DNA from: Loki-b32 sp964493385
GTDB taxonomy: Archaea > Asgardarchaeota > Lokiarchaeia > Sigyniarchaeales > SOKP01
Direction of reading: 5' to 3'
Assembly (NCBI GenBank): GCA_964493385.1
Contig: CAZBNW010000003.1
Location: 9,838 to 73,837, forward strand
Length of the DNA: 64,000 nt
This document shows, one piece after another, positions 7,430 to 16,753 of the stretch. Position 1 is the stretch's first letter. Every line of letters starts with the position of its first letter. The position numbers were made by a program, and so were the translations under genes. The notes below the pieces were generated by a model. It worked only from the letters and a program-made list of their open reading frames with translations. It was not told the origin of the DNA and did not search any database.

Positions 7430-10303
7430 ATGAGTGTATTAGATAAAGATTGGAATTTTAATATTAGAGATATTAATGAAATCATAGACAATATTGAGAG
7501 TAGTCGCAGTTTAATTAAAAATGTTTTCGCATTTCATAAAAAAAGGATACAACCAATTTGGAAAGACTGGTTAATTGATATAAAAAAATGGATTAATTCA
7601 GAAAAGCAATATAGTTTCAATCATAATATGACGAGATTAGAAATCTTGATTTCAAAATCATATATTTCTCAAATTCTAAAAATTGATTCTTTTATATCTT
7701 TCTTTTTTAATTTTAATGAGAAAATTGTCTCTTCTAAAATTGAGTTAAAATTATTTGTTATAAGGTTTATTGAAGCTTTTGAACACTTAGATTTAGAAGA
7801 TCATAATTTAATTATAAAATTCAAGAAGTTTACTAAATATTTAATTGAATTAATTGGAAATAAATTGCGTAAAGAAATATCTTACGAATTGCTAAATAAT
7901 TACTTGTCTCTCTTAAGACTAGTTTTTCCCTTATTAACTATTGGAGAATTTAGCAGACAAGAGTTTCTACAATATTTTTCAATATTTGATGAGTTTCCAC
8001 TTAAATATGATTTGATAGAGAAATATCAACTTCTCTTTAGTTATTATATTGAAATTGAAAATAATTTTGAAGAAATAAAAAATTTGTTTTTTCATTTTTT
8101 AAAAATTCATAGAAGAAAAGAAATCTACGATATATATTACCCTGATCCAACAAAATTTTGCAGGAATTTTGAAAATAGATTTAGAGTTAAACCAAAAAAT
8201 TTTGTGTTCAATACTTACTTAGAATTTTATAAGAGTTCTACAACTAATTTTATCCCACCTCTTTTTCTGAAAAAAAAAAGCCTGAATAATCCTATAATAT
8301 TAAAAATTATATATAACAACCTTCAAAAAGAAAGATTCACCAATAGAGATTTAGAACAATTTTTTAATCATTTTGTTCTGATCCACCCAAAAAAAGAGAA
8401 TTTTAATTTATTTTGCTTAATAATATCTACATTAAAAAAACAGAATTTTCCAATTAATTTCTATAAAATTTACGATTTAAAAAATTTTGATTTATCTGAA
8501 AAACTTATCCTAATTAATAAAATAATATCATTTAAGCCTGATTTTTATTGGAATAAATTACACCCTAAATATCATAAATATTTAATTTCCAAAGAAAAGA
8601 ATCTAAAAGTGGAAAAAAATTTAAAATTATATTTTAGGTTAATTTTAAAATTGGAGAACTACTCAGATTTTGGAGATTTTTGTTTTAATTTAAGAAATAA
8701 TTTTTTTAAAATTAATAAAACTTTCAGAAAAAAATTGTTATTAGAAGTCGAAAAAATCTTAGATCTTAAGGAATTTTTATTACTAAAACGTTTATACCAG
8801 ATAATTACAACAGAATTTTATAATATTTACAAAATAAATAATTACAAATCTTTAGATGAATTTATGTTAAAAGAATTAGATTCCAATTCAAGACATTTAA
8901 AAATTTTTCTTTTTGAACAATTTATAAGAATAGCAAAAAGAAATGATGATAGATTAAGTGGTAGAAAACTATTTTTAGAATTCCAGAGATTTAGTAATAA
9001 AATTAATGAAGATGAAAAGAATTTAAATGATATTTTCAATGAATTTTTCTATAAAGATTATTATAACAGCTATTCTATAGAATACGATTACTTTTTTACA
9101 TTAATAGAATCAAAAGATAAAAAACTTCTAAATGATTTTATTGACGACCAAATCAAAAATGAAGAGAAGAGAATGATAAAAAATAATGAGAAACTGGGAA
9201 TATTTTATTTTCTTAAAGGAGATTTACAAAATTCTTATATTTCAGTTGAAAATGCAATTTCTAGTTATGGAAAAACAAATATTCTTGTAGATATTTCAAC
9301 AAATACAGTTGAAAATATAAAAAGATTGGCAAATTTTAAAGAAATCATAAGATTAGAACAAAATTTAAAAAATTATGGGTCAATTTCAGATTTTATTAAT
9401 GATTTAAAAGAACCTTTAACCTATTTTAAAAATAACAGTAACGGACTCATAGGATATTTCTTAAATTTTGAGATATACAAACATTATCATAATATTTATT
9501 GTTTCTTGACCTTAATAGATAATTTCGAAGCAAATATTATTGATAATAAAGAATATCTGAATGCCTTATTAAATTCGATTTATAAAAAATCAAAATTATG
9601 TATTGAATGGGCTGATATAAAGAAGTTATGGGAAAATAAAATTATTAACAAATTCAAGGAGGATGAATTATTAAAATATGCTAAAATGCAATATGAAATC
9701 TTTAGTAAAAATCCGTTGTTAAATGGAATAAAAACATTTTTAGAAAATATTCAAAAACTAGGATCAAATTTGTATTTTTTGTTTAATTTTGATCCAGATA
9801 ATTTAATCCATAATTTTAAAGAAAAATATCATTTGTTAAACAATATTTTTAATGAAAAATATCAAGATTTTTTATTTTTACCTCTAAATTACGAAGATCT
9901 TGATGAATTTAATAATATTCATTTGCCTTTTAAAAATATGCGAAAAGATTTTAATTTTTTTGTAATAACACTGTCTAAAGCAATATCAGATTCTATAAAT
10001 GTAAACCTACTTAAATCCGAACTTGGTATATCAGATTGGGATAAAGGTAGAATAAATATACTTGAAAATTTTATAGGAGAAAAATTAATTACAAAGGGAG
10101 AAACGATTAAAAAAATAATGTTTGGATTTAGAGAATTGAACAAACTACGATCTCATTTTGGGGTTACTCACCGAAAACATCGTGATTATAAGAAAATTTT
10201 AAATAATTATTTGCTTCCAAATCTTTCAAAAATAGAAATTTCGAAGAAAATTATTTCAGATTTAACGGTTTCATTCACAAATTTAATTGAATTAATAGGA
10301 TAA
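7430..10303 (+). CDS. Large AT-rich protein of unknown function, possible C-terminal HEPN motif
   Basis: This is a 957-residue protein with no recognised family. Composition is extreme (Asn, Lys, Ile, Phe-rich), with codon use more AT-biased than the metabolic genes, which fits acquired DNA. It looks mostly alpha-helical; a stretch around residue 590 (YFLKGDLQNSYISVENAI) resembles a TPR-like hairpin. Near the C-terminus, ELNKLRSHFGVTH places R907 six residues before H914, the R-x4-6-H spacing of HEPN ribonucleases, in a helix-rich context typical of that fold. No membrane segment is seen. It is separated from the Argonaute operon by the HsdR remnant and has its own start at an ATG after a short AT-rich leader. 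A defence role is suggested by location only. Confidence 0.75.
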   Translation: MSVLDKDWNFNIRDINEIIDNIESSRSLIKNVFAFHKKRIQPIWKDWLIDIKKWINSEKQYSFNHNMTRLEILISKSYISQILKIDSFISFFFNFNEKIVSSKIELKLFVIRFIEAFEHLDLEDHNLIIKFKKFTKYLIELIGNKLRKEISYELLNNYLSLLRLVFPLLTIGEFSRQEFLQYFSIFDEFPLKYDLIEKYQLLFSYYIEIENNFEEIKNLFFHFLKIHRRKEIYDIYYPDPTKFCRNFENRFRVKPKNFVFNTYLEFYKSSTTNFIPPLFLKKKSLNNPIILKIIYNNLQKERFTNRDLEQFFNHFVLIHPKKENFNLFCLIISTLKKQNFPINFYKIYDLKNFDLSEKLILINKIISFKPDFYWNKLHPKYHKYLISKEKNLKVEKNLKLYFRLILKLENYSDFGDFCFNLRNNFFKINKTFRKKLLLEVEKILDLKEFLLLKRLYQIITTEFYNIYKINNYKSLDEFMLKELDSNSRHLKIFLFEQFIRIAKRNDDRLSGRKLFLEFQRFSNKINEDEKNLNDIFNEFFYKDYYNSYSIEYDYFFTLIESKDKKLLNDFIDDQIKNEEKRMIKNNEKLGIFYFLKGDLQNSYISVENAISSYGKTNILVDISTNTVENIKRLANFKEIIRLEQNLKNYGSISDFINDLKEPLTYFKNNSNGLIGYFLNFEIYKHYHNIYCFLTLIDNFEANIIDNKEYLNALLNSIYKKSKLCIEWADIKKLWENKIINKFKEDELLKYAKMQYEIFSKNPLLNGIKTFLENIQKLGSNLYFLFNFDPDNLIHNFKEKYHLLNNIFNEKYQDFLFLPLNYEDLDEFNNIHLPFKNMRKDFNFFVITLSKAISDSINVNLLKSELGISDWDKGRINILENFIGEKLITKGETIKKIMFGFRELNKLRSHFGVTHRKHRDYKKILNNYLLPNLSKIEISKKIISDLTVSFTNLIELIG

Positions 10304-10307
10304 AAAG

Positions 10308-10351
10308 AAAATCTCAGCAAAAGATTATTATCATCATCCATTAACAAATTT
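10308..10351 (+). pseudogene. Degraded scrap matching the metallopeptidase gene
   Basis: Bases 10312-10349 align without gaps to ~6176-6213 inside the metallopeptidase gene (34 of 38 identical by eye), encoding SAKDYYHHPLTN against STKYYYYHPLTN. Directly after, ACAAATTTTTAATCC matches a second place in the same gene near 6568-6582. The scrap thus looks like a second peptidase gene collapsed by deletion between ACAAAT repeats. Confidence 0.45.
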
Positions 10352-10496
10352 TTAATCCTATATAAAGAATACAAATCCATTTAAATATGTTTTAAAAATG
10401 AATAAAAAAAATAAAAAAATTTATAATTTTATTTATAAATGATTTGATTGGATTATATTATATTCATAAAAATAATATAAATAGAATAATAAAAAA

Positions 10497-10524
10497 AGAT
10501 TTAATTTCTTTACAAATTAAATCT
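10497..10524. repeat. Perfect 11-bp inverted repeat
   Basis: AGATTTAATTT at 10497-10507 is mirrored exactly by AAATTAAATCT at 10514-10524 with a six-base loop. In a very AT-rich gap such palindromes arise easily, but 11 exact pairs is notable. It may be a transcript hairpin after the large gene, or a binding site ahead of the small frame at 10566. Confidence 0.5.
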
Positions 10525-10565
10525 AAAAATTTAAGAATTGGTTATGTTTGGTTATTAACGATATA

Positions 10566-10784
10566 ATGACAAAAATTAAGGATAATACATTTCTTTTAAG
10601 GAAAAATGAAGAATTTTATTCAATTTATCGTGATAAGATAAATGATCCAAATTTAAATAATAATTCCACGATCCTTGATTTGGCGGAAGTTTTAAATTTA
10701 AATGAATATATTGATATTGAATTATGGTCCTATAATAAAATATATAAAATTTCCAATGAAATCTTAATATTATTAGAGAAATAA
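10566..10784 (+). CDS. Possible small hypothetical protein
   Basis: A 72-codon frame from the ATG at 10566 (open from a TTG at 10548). The product starts MTKIKDNTFLLRKNEEFYS and contains DLAEVLNLNEYIDIELWSYN. No family is recognised. It lies in a 624-base gap (10304-10927) of very high AT content between the large unknown gene and the homing endonuclease, where spurious frames are common; a minus-strand frame overlaps it. Apart from this frame, the inverted repeat and the peptidase-like scrap, the gap holds nothing I can identify. Confidence 0.3.
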   Translation: MTKIKDNTFLLRKNEEFYSIYRDKINDPNLNNNSTILDLAEVLNLNEYIDIELWSYNKIYKISNEILILLEK

Positions 10785-10927
10785 TTAAGAGAAATAAAAA
10801 GAAAATTAGGAAGAATTGAATAAATATGATAAATTGCAGGTTTAACATATTCTGATAATTAATCTTTTTAATAAAATATCAGGGAGTAGAATTTAAAATA
10901 GAAAATAAAATTAAATATGAATTAAAA

Positions 10928-12322
10928 ATGACAAATAGGATAAATAAAGAAAAAAATCGATATTCTTGTTCAAATAAGTTTAGAATTCAAAATAATCAAA
11001 ATTATTGTAAGGATTATTCTTTAAAATATAATATTTGTAATCTTTTACCACAAGTATCTAAATATTCTACTTTGAATCTGATTGAAGATCTAAAGGGGGA
11101 AATTCAAAAATATCCTGAAATACTATCTCAGATTTTTCCAAATAGATATAAATATAATCATAAACAATTTTCTTTGTTTTGGCGTGGAGGAAGAAATATA
11201 AATTATATATCTAAGCTTTTGGCTAAGTCTAAAAATGAAAAAAATTTTTCGCTGGATGAGAGAGATTTAGACTTATTAGAGGAACATTTTAAAAGAAAGT
11301 TTGGAAATCGAGTTACAAATTACTATCATATAATAAACCAATATAAGAATTCTAAAATATCATTAATAATCTTTATTGAATTGATAGAGTTAGAATTGGG
11401 TAAGATTTCAGGAGATGTTAAGGTAACTTACGGAGAACTTGCAAGAATTCTTGGTAGACATGAAAATTATGTATATCATATAAGAAAATATATTTTGAGT
11501 CAAAACAATAGACGATATAATCCAAACTATAAATTTGACTTAGAGACTTTGAAAGATTTTAAGACAAATCTTAGAATAATATTTAGGAACAAAGCGAGAA
11601 ATAGTTTATCATATATTGATAAATATATCCAATTGAATCCGGATTTAAAGGAATATTTATATGAAAAAGTAACGATAAAAAATCCTCATTTTTTTAAAAC
11701 GATAGATTGTGAAAAAAAAGCATACTGGTTTGGTTTTCTATGTGCAGACGTAAAAATTACTGGAAAAAAATATGGTTACATGATTAGGCTGGAACTCGCG
11801 ACTTCCGATCGAGAACGTCTAATAAAATTTGCTAACGCCATAGGTTTTGATGTTGAGAGAATAACGGACAGAAAACGTTGGTATTATGATAAGAATGGCA
11901 TCTTAAAACTTAAAAAATCTTCATATATTCAATATAAATCAAGAAGTATGTTGCAGGATCTACTTAAGAATGGACTTTCTACTTCAGCGAGTAATAGAGG
12001 ATTGCCAAATTTTGTTTGGAATCTCAACAATTCAAATTTAGCTTTAGCTTTTCTGTTAGGATTTTATGATGGGGATGGTAGTTGGTTTGGAGGTTATAGT
12101 GCGGAAATTTATTCTTCTAACAAAGAAATATTAATACAAATTAAAAGAGCCTTTCAAATTGAATATCCAGTTCGCAAAACTAAAAATAAAGTAGTTGATA
12201 GCTTTACCGGAGAAATAATCCACAGAGCAGCATATAGAATAACTTTAGGCGTCAAACTCTTTGAAAAAATGATTAAAAGTTATGATGGTAGCATGAAACG
12301 AAAAAGACCTTCAGAATTTTAA
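10928..12322 (+). CDS. Free-standing LAGLIDADG homing endonuclease
   Basis: This 464-residue protein has two LAGLIDADG-type helices: AYWFGFLCAD at 265-274 (catalytic D274) and LAFLLGFYDGDG ending at D381/D383. The spacing between them suits a monomeric two-domain enzyme. The N-terminal ~230 residues are separate and include VTYGELARILGRHENYVYHI, a possible helix-turn-helix. No intein or intron host gene surrounds it, so it is stand-alone. Members of the family cut long DNA targets and spread by homing. It marks the right edge of the AT-rich island, immediately before housekeeping genes, and may have helped build or move the island. Confidence 0.85.
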   Translation: MTNRINKEKNRYSCSNKFRIQNNQNYCKDYSLKYNICNLLPQVSKYSTLNLIEDLKGEIQKYPEILSQIFPNRYKYNHKQFSLFWRGGRNINYISKLLAKSKNEKNFSLDERDLDLLEEHFKRKFGNRVTNYYHIINQYKNSKISLIIFIELIELELGKISGDVKVTYGELARILGRHENYVYHIRKYILSQNNRRYNPNYKFDLETLKDFKTNLRIIFRNKARNSLSYIDKYIQLNPDLKEYLYEKVTIKNPHFFKTIDCEKKAYWFGFLCADVKITGKKYGYMIRLELATSDRERLIKFANAIGFDVERITDRKRWYYDKNGILKLKKSSYIQYKSRSMLQDLLKNGLSTSASNRGLPNFVWNLNNSNLALAFLLGFYDGDGSWFGGYSAEIYSSNKEILIQIKRAFQIEYPVRKTKNKVVDSFTGEIIHRAAYRITLGVKLFEKMIKSYDGSMKRKRPSEF

Positions 12323-12456
12323 AAATATTTAATTTCAGATAAGACTTGGCAAGTATTACTTTTTTTAACTTAGATTTAGTAGTGGGTTATCATTCCCTTC
12401 ATAGAATTAGTAATCTTAATAATTTGTTCCAAATTAATTAAGATGAACTGTTAATG

Positions 12457-12464
12457 TTTATAAT
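12457..12464 (+). promoter_or_regulatory. TATA box of the cDPG synthetase-like gene
   Basis: TTTATAAT lies 16-23 bases before the ATG at 12480, placing the transcript start at or near the start codon (leaderless). Confidence 0.5.
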
Positions 12465-12479
12465 CTCAAGGTACTTAAT

Positions 12480-13817
12480 ATGAAGAAAAAAGTTATAATC
12501 GTTGGAGCATTAGGTTACGATTTTCATGTTTATAACACAGTTTTTAAAGACAATGAAGAATATGATGTTGTTGCATTTACTATTGCTGGCGAACAAAATG
12601 TTGGTACAATAGAAGGTGCTGAAAGATCATTCCCTGCTGAACTTGCAGGAAGACTCTATCCAAATGGAATTCCAATGGTATCAGAAGAGTTGCTTGAAGA
12701 TATAATAAAAAAATATGAAGTAGATGAGGTTGTTTTTGCTTATTCTGATGTATCTCATGAAGAGGTAATGCATAAAGCATCAAGAGTTCTTAGTGCTGGA
12801 GCTAATTACAGATTAATCTCTGGAAAATTTACTCAAATTAAAGCAAATAAACCGCTAGTTGCTATATGTGCTGTAAGAACAGGTTGTGGAAAAAGTCAGG
12901 TTTCTCGAGCCACTTATAGATATTTAAAAAATAAAGGTTATCGAGTAGTAGCGATTCGAGAACCTATGCCATATGGTGATTTAGTTAAACAAAATGTCAT
13001 GCGTTTCGAGAAGTATGAAGATTTAGACAAATATGATTGCACTATTGAAGAACGCGAAGAGTATGAACCCTATATTGAACAAGGTCTTGTAATTTATTCA
13101 GGTGTAGATTATAAGAAAATAATTAGGGAAGCGGAAAAGGAGGCTGATGTAATTATTTTTGATGGTGGAAATAATGAGATTTCATTCTATGTCACTAATT
13201 TACTATTTATTGTTGTTGATCCATTAAGACCTGGTCATGAAGTTAAATACCATCCCGGGGAAGTCAATGCTAAATACGCTGATGCTTTTGTTATAAATAA
13301 AATGAACAGTGCGAAGCCAGAAGATGTCAAAACAGTCGAAGCTAATTTAAATAAACTTAATCCAAATGCAATAAAAATTTACACTAACTCGGTAGTTACT
13401 GTTGATAATACGCATAAAATCAAAGGCAAAAAGGTAATAGTGGTAGAAGACGGTCCAACCTTAACCCATGGGAATATGGCTTATGGAGCAGGATATGTCG
13501 CTGCTAAAAATAATGGTGCAGTAATAGTTGATCCAAGACCTTATCTGACAGGAACAATGAAAACAGTTTTTGAAGAATTCCCTCAAATTACTGAAATCGT
13601 TCCAGCAATGGGTTATAATGACCAACAAATTAAAGATATGGAAGATACATTGAATAAAGCAGAAGCTGAAGTTATAATTGATGGTAGTCCGATAGATCTT
13701 GAGAAATTAATAAAGAGCAATAAACCAATTGTAAGAGTCAGCTACGATATCGAAGCCATAAAAAGTCCAAAAATAGAAGAAGTGCTTGATAAGTTTATTA
13801 ATGAATTTTTAAAATAA
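12480..13817 (+). CDS. Cyclic 2,3-diphosphoglycerate synthetase-like P-loop protein
   Basis: This 445-residue protein resembles archaeal cyclic 2,3-diphosphoglycerate synthetase (CpgS) and its wider family. The N-terminus VIIVGALGYDFHVYNTVF is a Rossmann-like start. A P-loop VRTGCGKS spans residues 132-139, followed by YRVVAIREPMPYGDL. Later DVIIFDGGNNE resembles a Walker B region, and VVDPLRPGHE follows. CpgS itself forms the cyclic anhydride from 2,3-bisphosphoglycerate with ATP in thermophilic methanogens; many homologues in other archaea have unproven substrates, so the exact reaction is uncertain. It stands alone, with its own promoter, next to a convergent acetyltransferase gene. Confidence 0.7.
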   Translation: MKKKVIIVGALGYDFHVYNTVFKDNEEYDVVAFTIAGEQNVGTIEGAERSFPAELAGRLYPNGIPMVSEELLEDIIKKYEVDEVVFAYSDVSHEEVMHKASRVLSAGANYRLISGKFTQIKANKPLVAICAVRTGCGKSQVSRATYRYLKNKGYRVVAIREPMPYGDLVKQNVMRFEKYEDLDKYDCTIEEREEYEPYIEQGLVIYSGVDYKKIIREAEKEADVIIFDGGNNEISFYVTNLLFIVVDPLRPGHEVKYHPGEVNAKYADAFVINKMNSAKPEDVKTVEANLNKLNPNAIKIYTNSVVTVDNTHKIKGKKVIVVEDGPTLTHGNMAYGAGYVAAKNNGAVIVDPRPYLTGTMKTVFEEFPQITEIVPAMGYNDQQIKDMEDTLNKAEAEVIIDGSPIDLEKLIKSNKPIVRVSYDIEAIKSPKIEEVLDKFINEFLK

Positions 13818-13861
13818 TAACTAATTTTCAATTAATTTTTTTGAATTTTCATCAGTTTAAT

Positions 13862-14467
13862 TTATTTCGTATCTCGAACCATTAACCACATTGGTAAATT
13901 CACTGGATCTGGCATATTTATTTTTTTGACAACATGAAACCCAAAATGCTCATAGAGTGACACATTCTTTTCATTTTGAGTCTCCAAATATATAGGTTTT
14001 CTTTCTATTTCAGATTTTTCTATAACTGCTCTTAAAAATTTTCCTCCAAAACCTTTTCCTTGAAATTCTTGTGAAACAGCCATTATAAATAGAAATATAT
14101 ATGGGTCAATATCAAGATCTTTTTTCGCTTCTTCTATTGCTTTAGAACTTGCCTCCATAATCTTTCTTAAGCTTGCTAATTTCAAACCAATAAAAAAACC
14201 ACCACTACGTAAAATTCTCCATGTTGTCATATCACCTTTATCATGAGGTACAATTGCCATTACTCCTTCAATATTATCAGATGACGCGAATACATTACCA
14301 TATTTCATACAAAATCTAAGCATGATCTCAAACTGTGCACGGCGCTTATCTTCTTCTTTCATAAATTTTTCCATCATTGGATCATCAGAATATGCATTCA
14401 CGAATACATTTACTGCTTTCTTAATATCTTCTTTTTTTAATTTATATAAATCGTTCATTAATGACAT
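13862..14467 (-). CDS. GNAT-family N-acetyltransferase
   Basis: This 201-residue single-domain GNAT has the acetyl-CoA-binding motif A: FIMAVSQEFQGKGFGGKFLRAV (Q-x2-G-x-G), followed by NVSLYEHFGFHVV, the motif B region. The sequence layout resembles small-molecule or antibiotic-type acetyltransferases, with a longer N-terminal half. The substrate is unknown. Start could be the ATG at 14467 or 14458. It is convergent with the cDPG synthetase-like gene and divergent from the eRF1-like gene. Confidence 0.85.
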   Translation of the reverse strand: MSLMNDLYKLKKEDIKKAVNVFVNAYSDDPMMEKFMKEEDKRRAQFEIMLRFCMKYGNVFASSDNIEGVMAIVPHDKGDMTTWRILRSGGFFIGLKLASLRKIMEASSKAIEEAKKDLDIDPYIFLFIMAVSQEFQGKGFGGKFLRAVIEKSEIERKPIYLETQNEKNVSLYEHFGFHVVKKINMPDPVNLPMWLMVRDTK

Positions 14468-14565
14468 ATTGATTAGGTTAAATGAGAAAAAATATAAACT
14501 TTAATGCCATTTTTACATTTATTAATTTTTATTCGAAATAATATTGGTAGGATTAACGTTCTGTC

Positions 14566-15312
14566 ATGGCTAAAAAAAACAAAAGACGTTTAAAACGTGG
14601 TCATCCAATAGCAATTCTCATTGGTCTACATGATAATGATGCTGTAATCTGGAGAATATTTAGTGAAACAATTATGCTACACTTCAAGATAAAACGTGGA
14701 AGGAAGAGAAGAAACCAAGATAAAAAGCAATTGTATCATTTTCATGAGGAAATCATTAACGTATTAAGACCTATAATTAAAGAAGGTATTAGAAGTGTTA
14801 TATTGCTCTCCCCACCAAAAGAAGAATATTCAGATGAGTTTCTTAATCACGTTAATAAGCATCATTCATGGCTATTAAAAAAAGGAGATAAACAAGTTGT
14901 TTTTTCTAAGATCATAGGTAGTCAGGCAAAAACTCAAAAGGATGTGTATTACCTAAAAACACAAGAATATTTTAAAGATATCGTTGATGAAACTTCAAAT
15001 CAAGAAGGTTTGTTGATTTTAGAAAAACTGACAGAAATTATTAACAGAAATGAAAAGTTCTCAAAGATTCTTTATACTTGGAGAGAAATCGAACAAGATC
15101 TAAGACTTATAAAGAAATCTCCTAATCTCCCTAGGCCAAATTATATTATCCTGACTGAAGAATTTCTAAAAAATCCAAAAAATAGAAATAAAACACATCG
15201 AATTTTACAGATCGCAAAACATCTTGAGATTAAAACTAAAATCGTCAAGCAAGAATCCGAAGCGGGTGCTATCGTAGACCAATTTGGAGGGTTAGTATGT
15301 TATTTTGAATAG
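14566..15312 (+). CDS. eRF1/Pelota-like (Vms1/baeRF-type) protein
   Basis: This 248-residue basic protein begins MAKKNKRRLKRGHP and continues with AILIGLHDNDAVIWRIF, a strand-turn-strand typical of eRF1-family domain 2 starts. It ends EAGAIVDQFGGLVCYFE, resembling the closing segment of eRF1/Pelota domain 3 (GxxFGGIGGxLRY). The N-terminal codon-recognition domain of release factors is absent, and no GGQ motif is seen. It therefore resembles the short eRF1-superfamily proteins (baeRF, Vms1) linked to ribosome rescue and peptidyl-tRNA cleavage. Family placement is by eye and moderate; the role is inference. Confidence 0.5.
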   Translation: MAKKNKRRLKRGHPIAILIGLHDNDAVIWRIFSETIMLHFKIKRGRKRRNQDKKQLYHFHEEIINVLRPIIKEGIRSVILLSPPKEEYSDEFLNHVNKHHSWLLKKGDKQVVFSKIIGSQAKTQKDVYYLKTQEYFKDIVDETSNQEGLLILEKLTEIINRNEKFSKILYTWREIEQDLRLIKKSPNLPRPNYIILTEEFLKNPKNRNKTHRILQIAKHLEIKTKIVKQESEAGAIVDQFGGLVCYFE

Positions 15313-15410
15313 AGTTTTGTTGGAAAGCAACCTCTTATTTTATATTTATTAAAAAAAAAACAATAAATACTTTAAGAATTTACATATACTTAAATCGGAG
15401 TATCATTAAA

Positions 15411-15986
15411 ATGGACGTAAGTGAAGTTAGGGAGCATTTAGGAGAGGAGTTTGGCTTTATTTTTGAGAATACCAATCCCATTGTTCAAGAGCTAGAATTA
15501 GATCTTAAAGCGAAAATTTTAGATATAGGAACTGGGGAAGGTAGAATGGCAATAACTCTTGCGTTAAACGACTATAAAGTGCTTACCGGAGAATTAGAAA
15601 GTGACGAGTCAGAGTATGCTAAAAAAAACTGGTTAGAATCTGCTAAAAAAGTAGGAGTCGATCATTTAATTACCTACAAACCAATTAACGCCGAAGTAAT
15701 GCCCTTTGAAGATGAATCTTTCGATGCCATATTTTTATCTGGAACTTTGCATCATATTGAAGATCAACAGGCGGCTTTTAGCGAAAGCGTTCGGGTACTT
15801 AAATCTGATGGAATAATATGTATTTTCGAACCTAACCCCTTAGCATTAGGCATAATACGGGAAAGAAAGTTTCCAAACCATCCACACGCTGCTGATCCTA
15901 GAAAATATAATAAGAAATCGCAATTACCTGTGGAGATTAAAAAAACCTATTTTTACGATGCTTATATTTTTCATAAAAGAAAGTAA
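15411..15986 (+). CDS. Class I SAM-dependent methyltransferase
   Basis: This 191-residue protein has motif I LDIGTGEGRMAI, motif II-like acidic TGELESDESEYAKK, and DESFDAIFLSGTLHHIED, the motif IV/post-IV signature of UbiE-type small-molecule methyltransferases. The C-terminal substrate lid is short. The substrate is unknown. It follows the eRF1-like gene on the same strand after about 100 bases and precedes a flavodoxin gene by 35 bases, so the latter pair may be co-transcribed. Confidence 0.85.
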   Translation: MDVSEVREHLGEEFGFIFENTNPIVQELELDLKAKILDIGTGEGRMAITLALNDYKVLTGELESDESEYAKKNWLESAKKVGVDHLITYKPINAEVMPFEDESFDAIFLSGTLHHIEDQQAAFSESVRVLKSDGIICIFEPNPLALGIIRERKFPNHPHAADPRKYNKKSQLPVEIKKTYFYDAYIFHKRK

Positions 15987-16021
15987 TTAAATTTTAAATT
16001 GTATAAAATGAGGGATAAAAA

Positions 16022-16585
16022 ATGGAAAAAACCAAAGTATTAATTGCTTATGGTACTCGTTATGGAGCAACAACTGGTACCGCTGAAGAAATTGCTAAGG
16101 TTCTTCAAGGTGAAGAATTTGCGGTAAAAGTGGTTAATCTCAAAGAAGAAAAGGTCAAAGATATCACAGAATATGAACTTGTTATAGTTGGGAGTGGAAT
16201 GAAAATAAACATGTGGACGAGCAAAGCTAAAGCATTTTTAAACAAATTTAGCGGTAAGCTCAAGAAAAAGAAAGTGGCGATCTTCGTGTCGTCTGGTGGA
16301 CGTGCGCTCATGGAATATAAAGGAGAATATGATGAAATTAATAGGATTACAAAAAAATATCTTGAAGATAAAGCTTCTAAATATAGTTTAAATCCAATTT
16401 CAATGAATATGTTTGGAGGTATCTGGGACTATAATCAGATGGGTAAAATTTATAGAAAAGCCCTAGATGCTGAAAAAGACAATTTCATTCCGGCTGGATT
16501 TAAAGAAACAGAGCCAGGAGTTTATGATTCAAGAAATTGGGATGAAATTCGTAAATGGGCTAAAGACTTAGCTAGTAAGATTTAA
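16022..16585 (+). CDS. Flavodoxin-domain protein (protoporphyrinogen oxidase HemG-like family)
   Basis: This 187-residue protein carries a flavodoxin fold. VLIAYGTRYGATTGTAEEIA is the FMN phosphate-binding loop, and ELVIVGSGMKINMW plus VAIFVSSGG are the isoalloxazine-flanking loops. The arrangement resembles the Flavodoxin_5 family that includes HemG. A HemG role in haem synthesis is not supported by neighbours, so electron transfer is the safer call. A GAGG lies upstream of the ATG. Confidence 0.8.
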   Translation: MEKTKVLIAYGTRYGATTGTAEEIAKVLQGEEFAVKVVNLKEEKVKDITEYELVIVGSGMKINMWTSKAKAFLNKFSGKLKKKKVAIFVSSGGRALMEYKGEYDEINRITKKYLEDKASKYSLNPISMNMFGGIWDYNQMGKIYRKALDAEKDNFIPAGFKETEPGVYDSRNWDEIRKWAKDLASKI

Positions 16586-16753
16586 ATCCACCCTTTTCGG
16601 AATAAGACATTTTAAGAACATTCTATATCTTTTTTTTAAATATTTAACTTAGATTTGTTTAAATAAGATTTAATTCTAAAGTCTCATTAAATCATCCATA
16701 GTTTAAAATCATCTTTTTAATTTAATATTTAAAATTTTATTGAGTGAAAATCT

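Noticed and set aside
10576..10848. 90-codon minus-strand frame in the AT-rich gap
   Set aside because: Low-complexity hydrophobic sequence overlapping another weak frame, with no ribosome site or family match.
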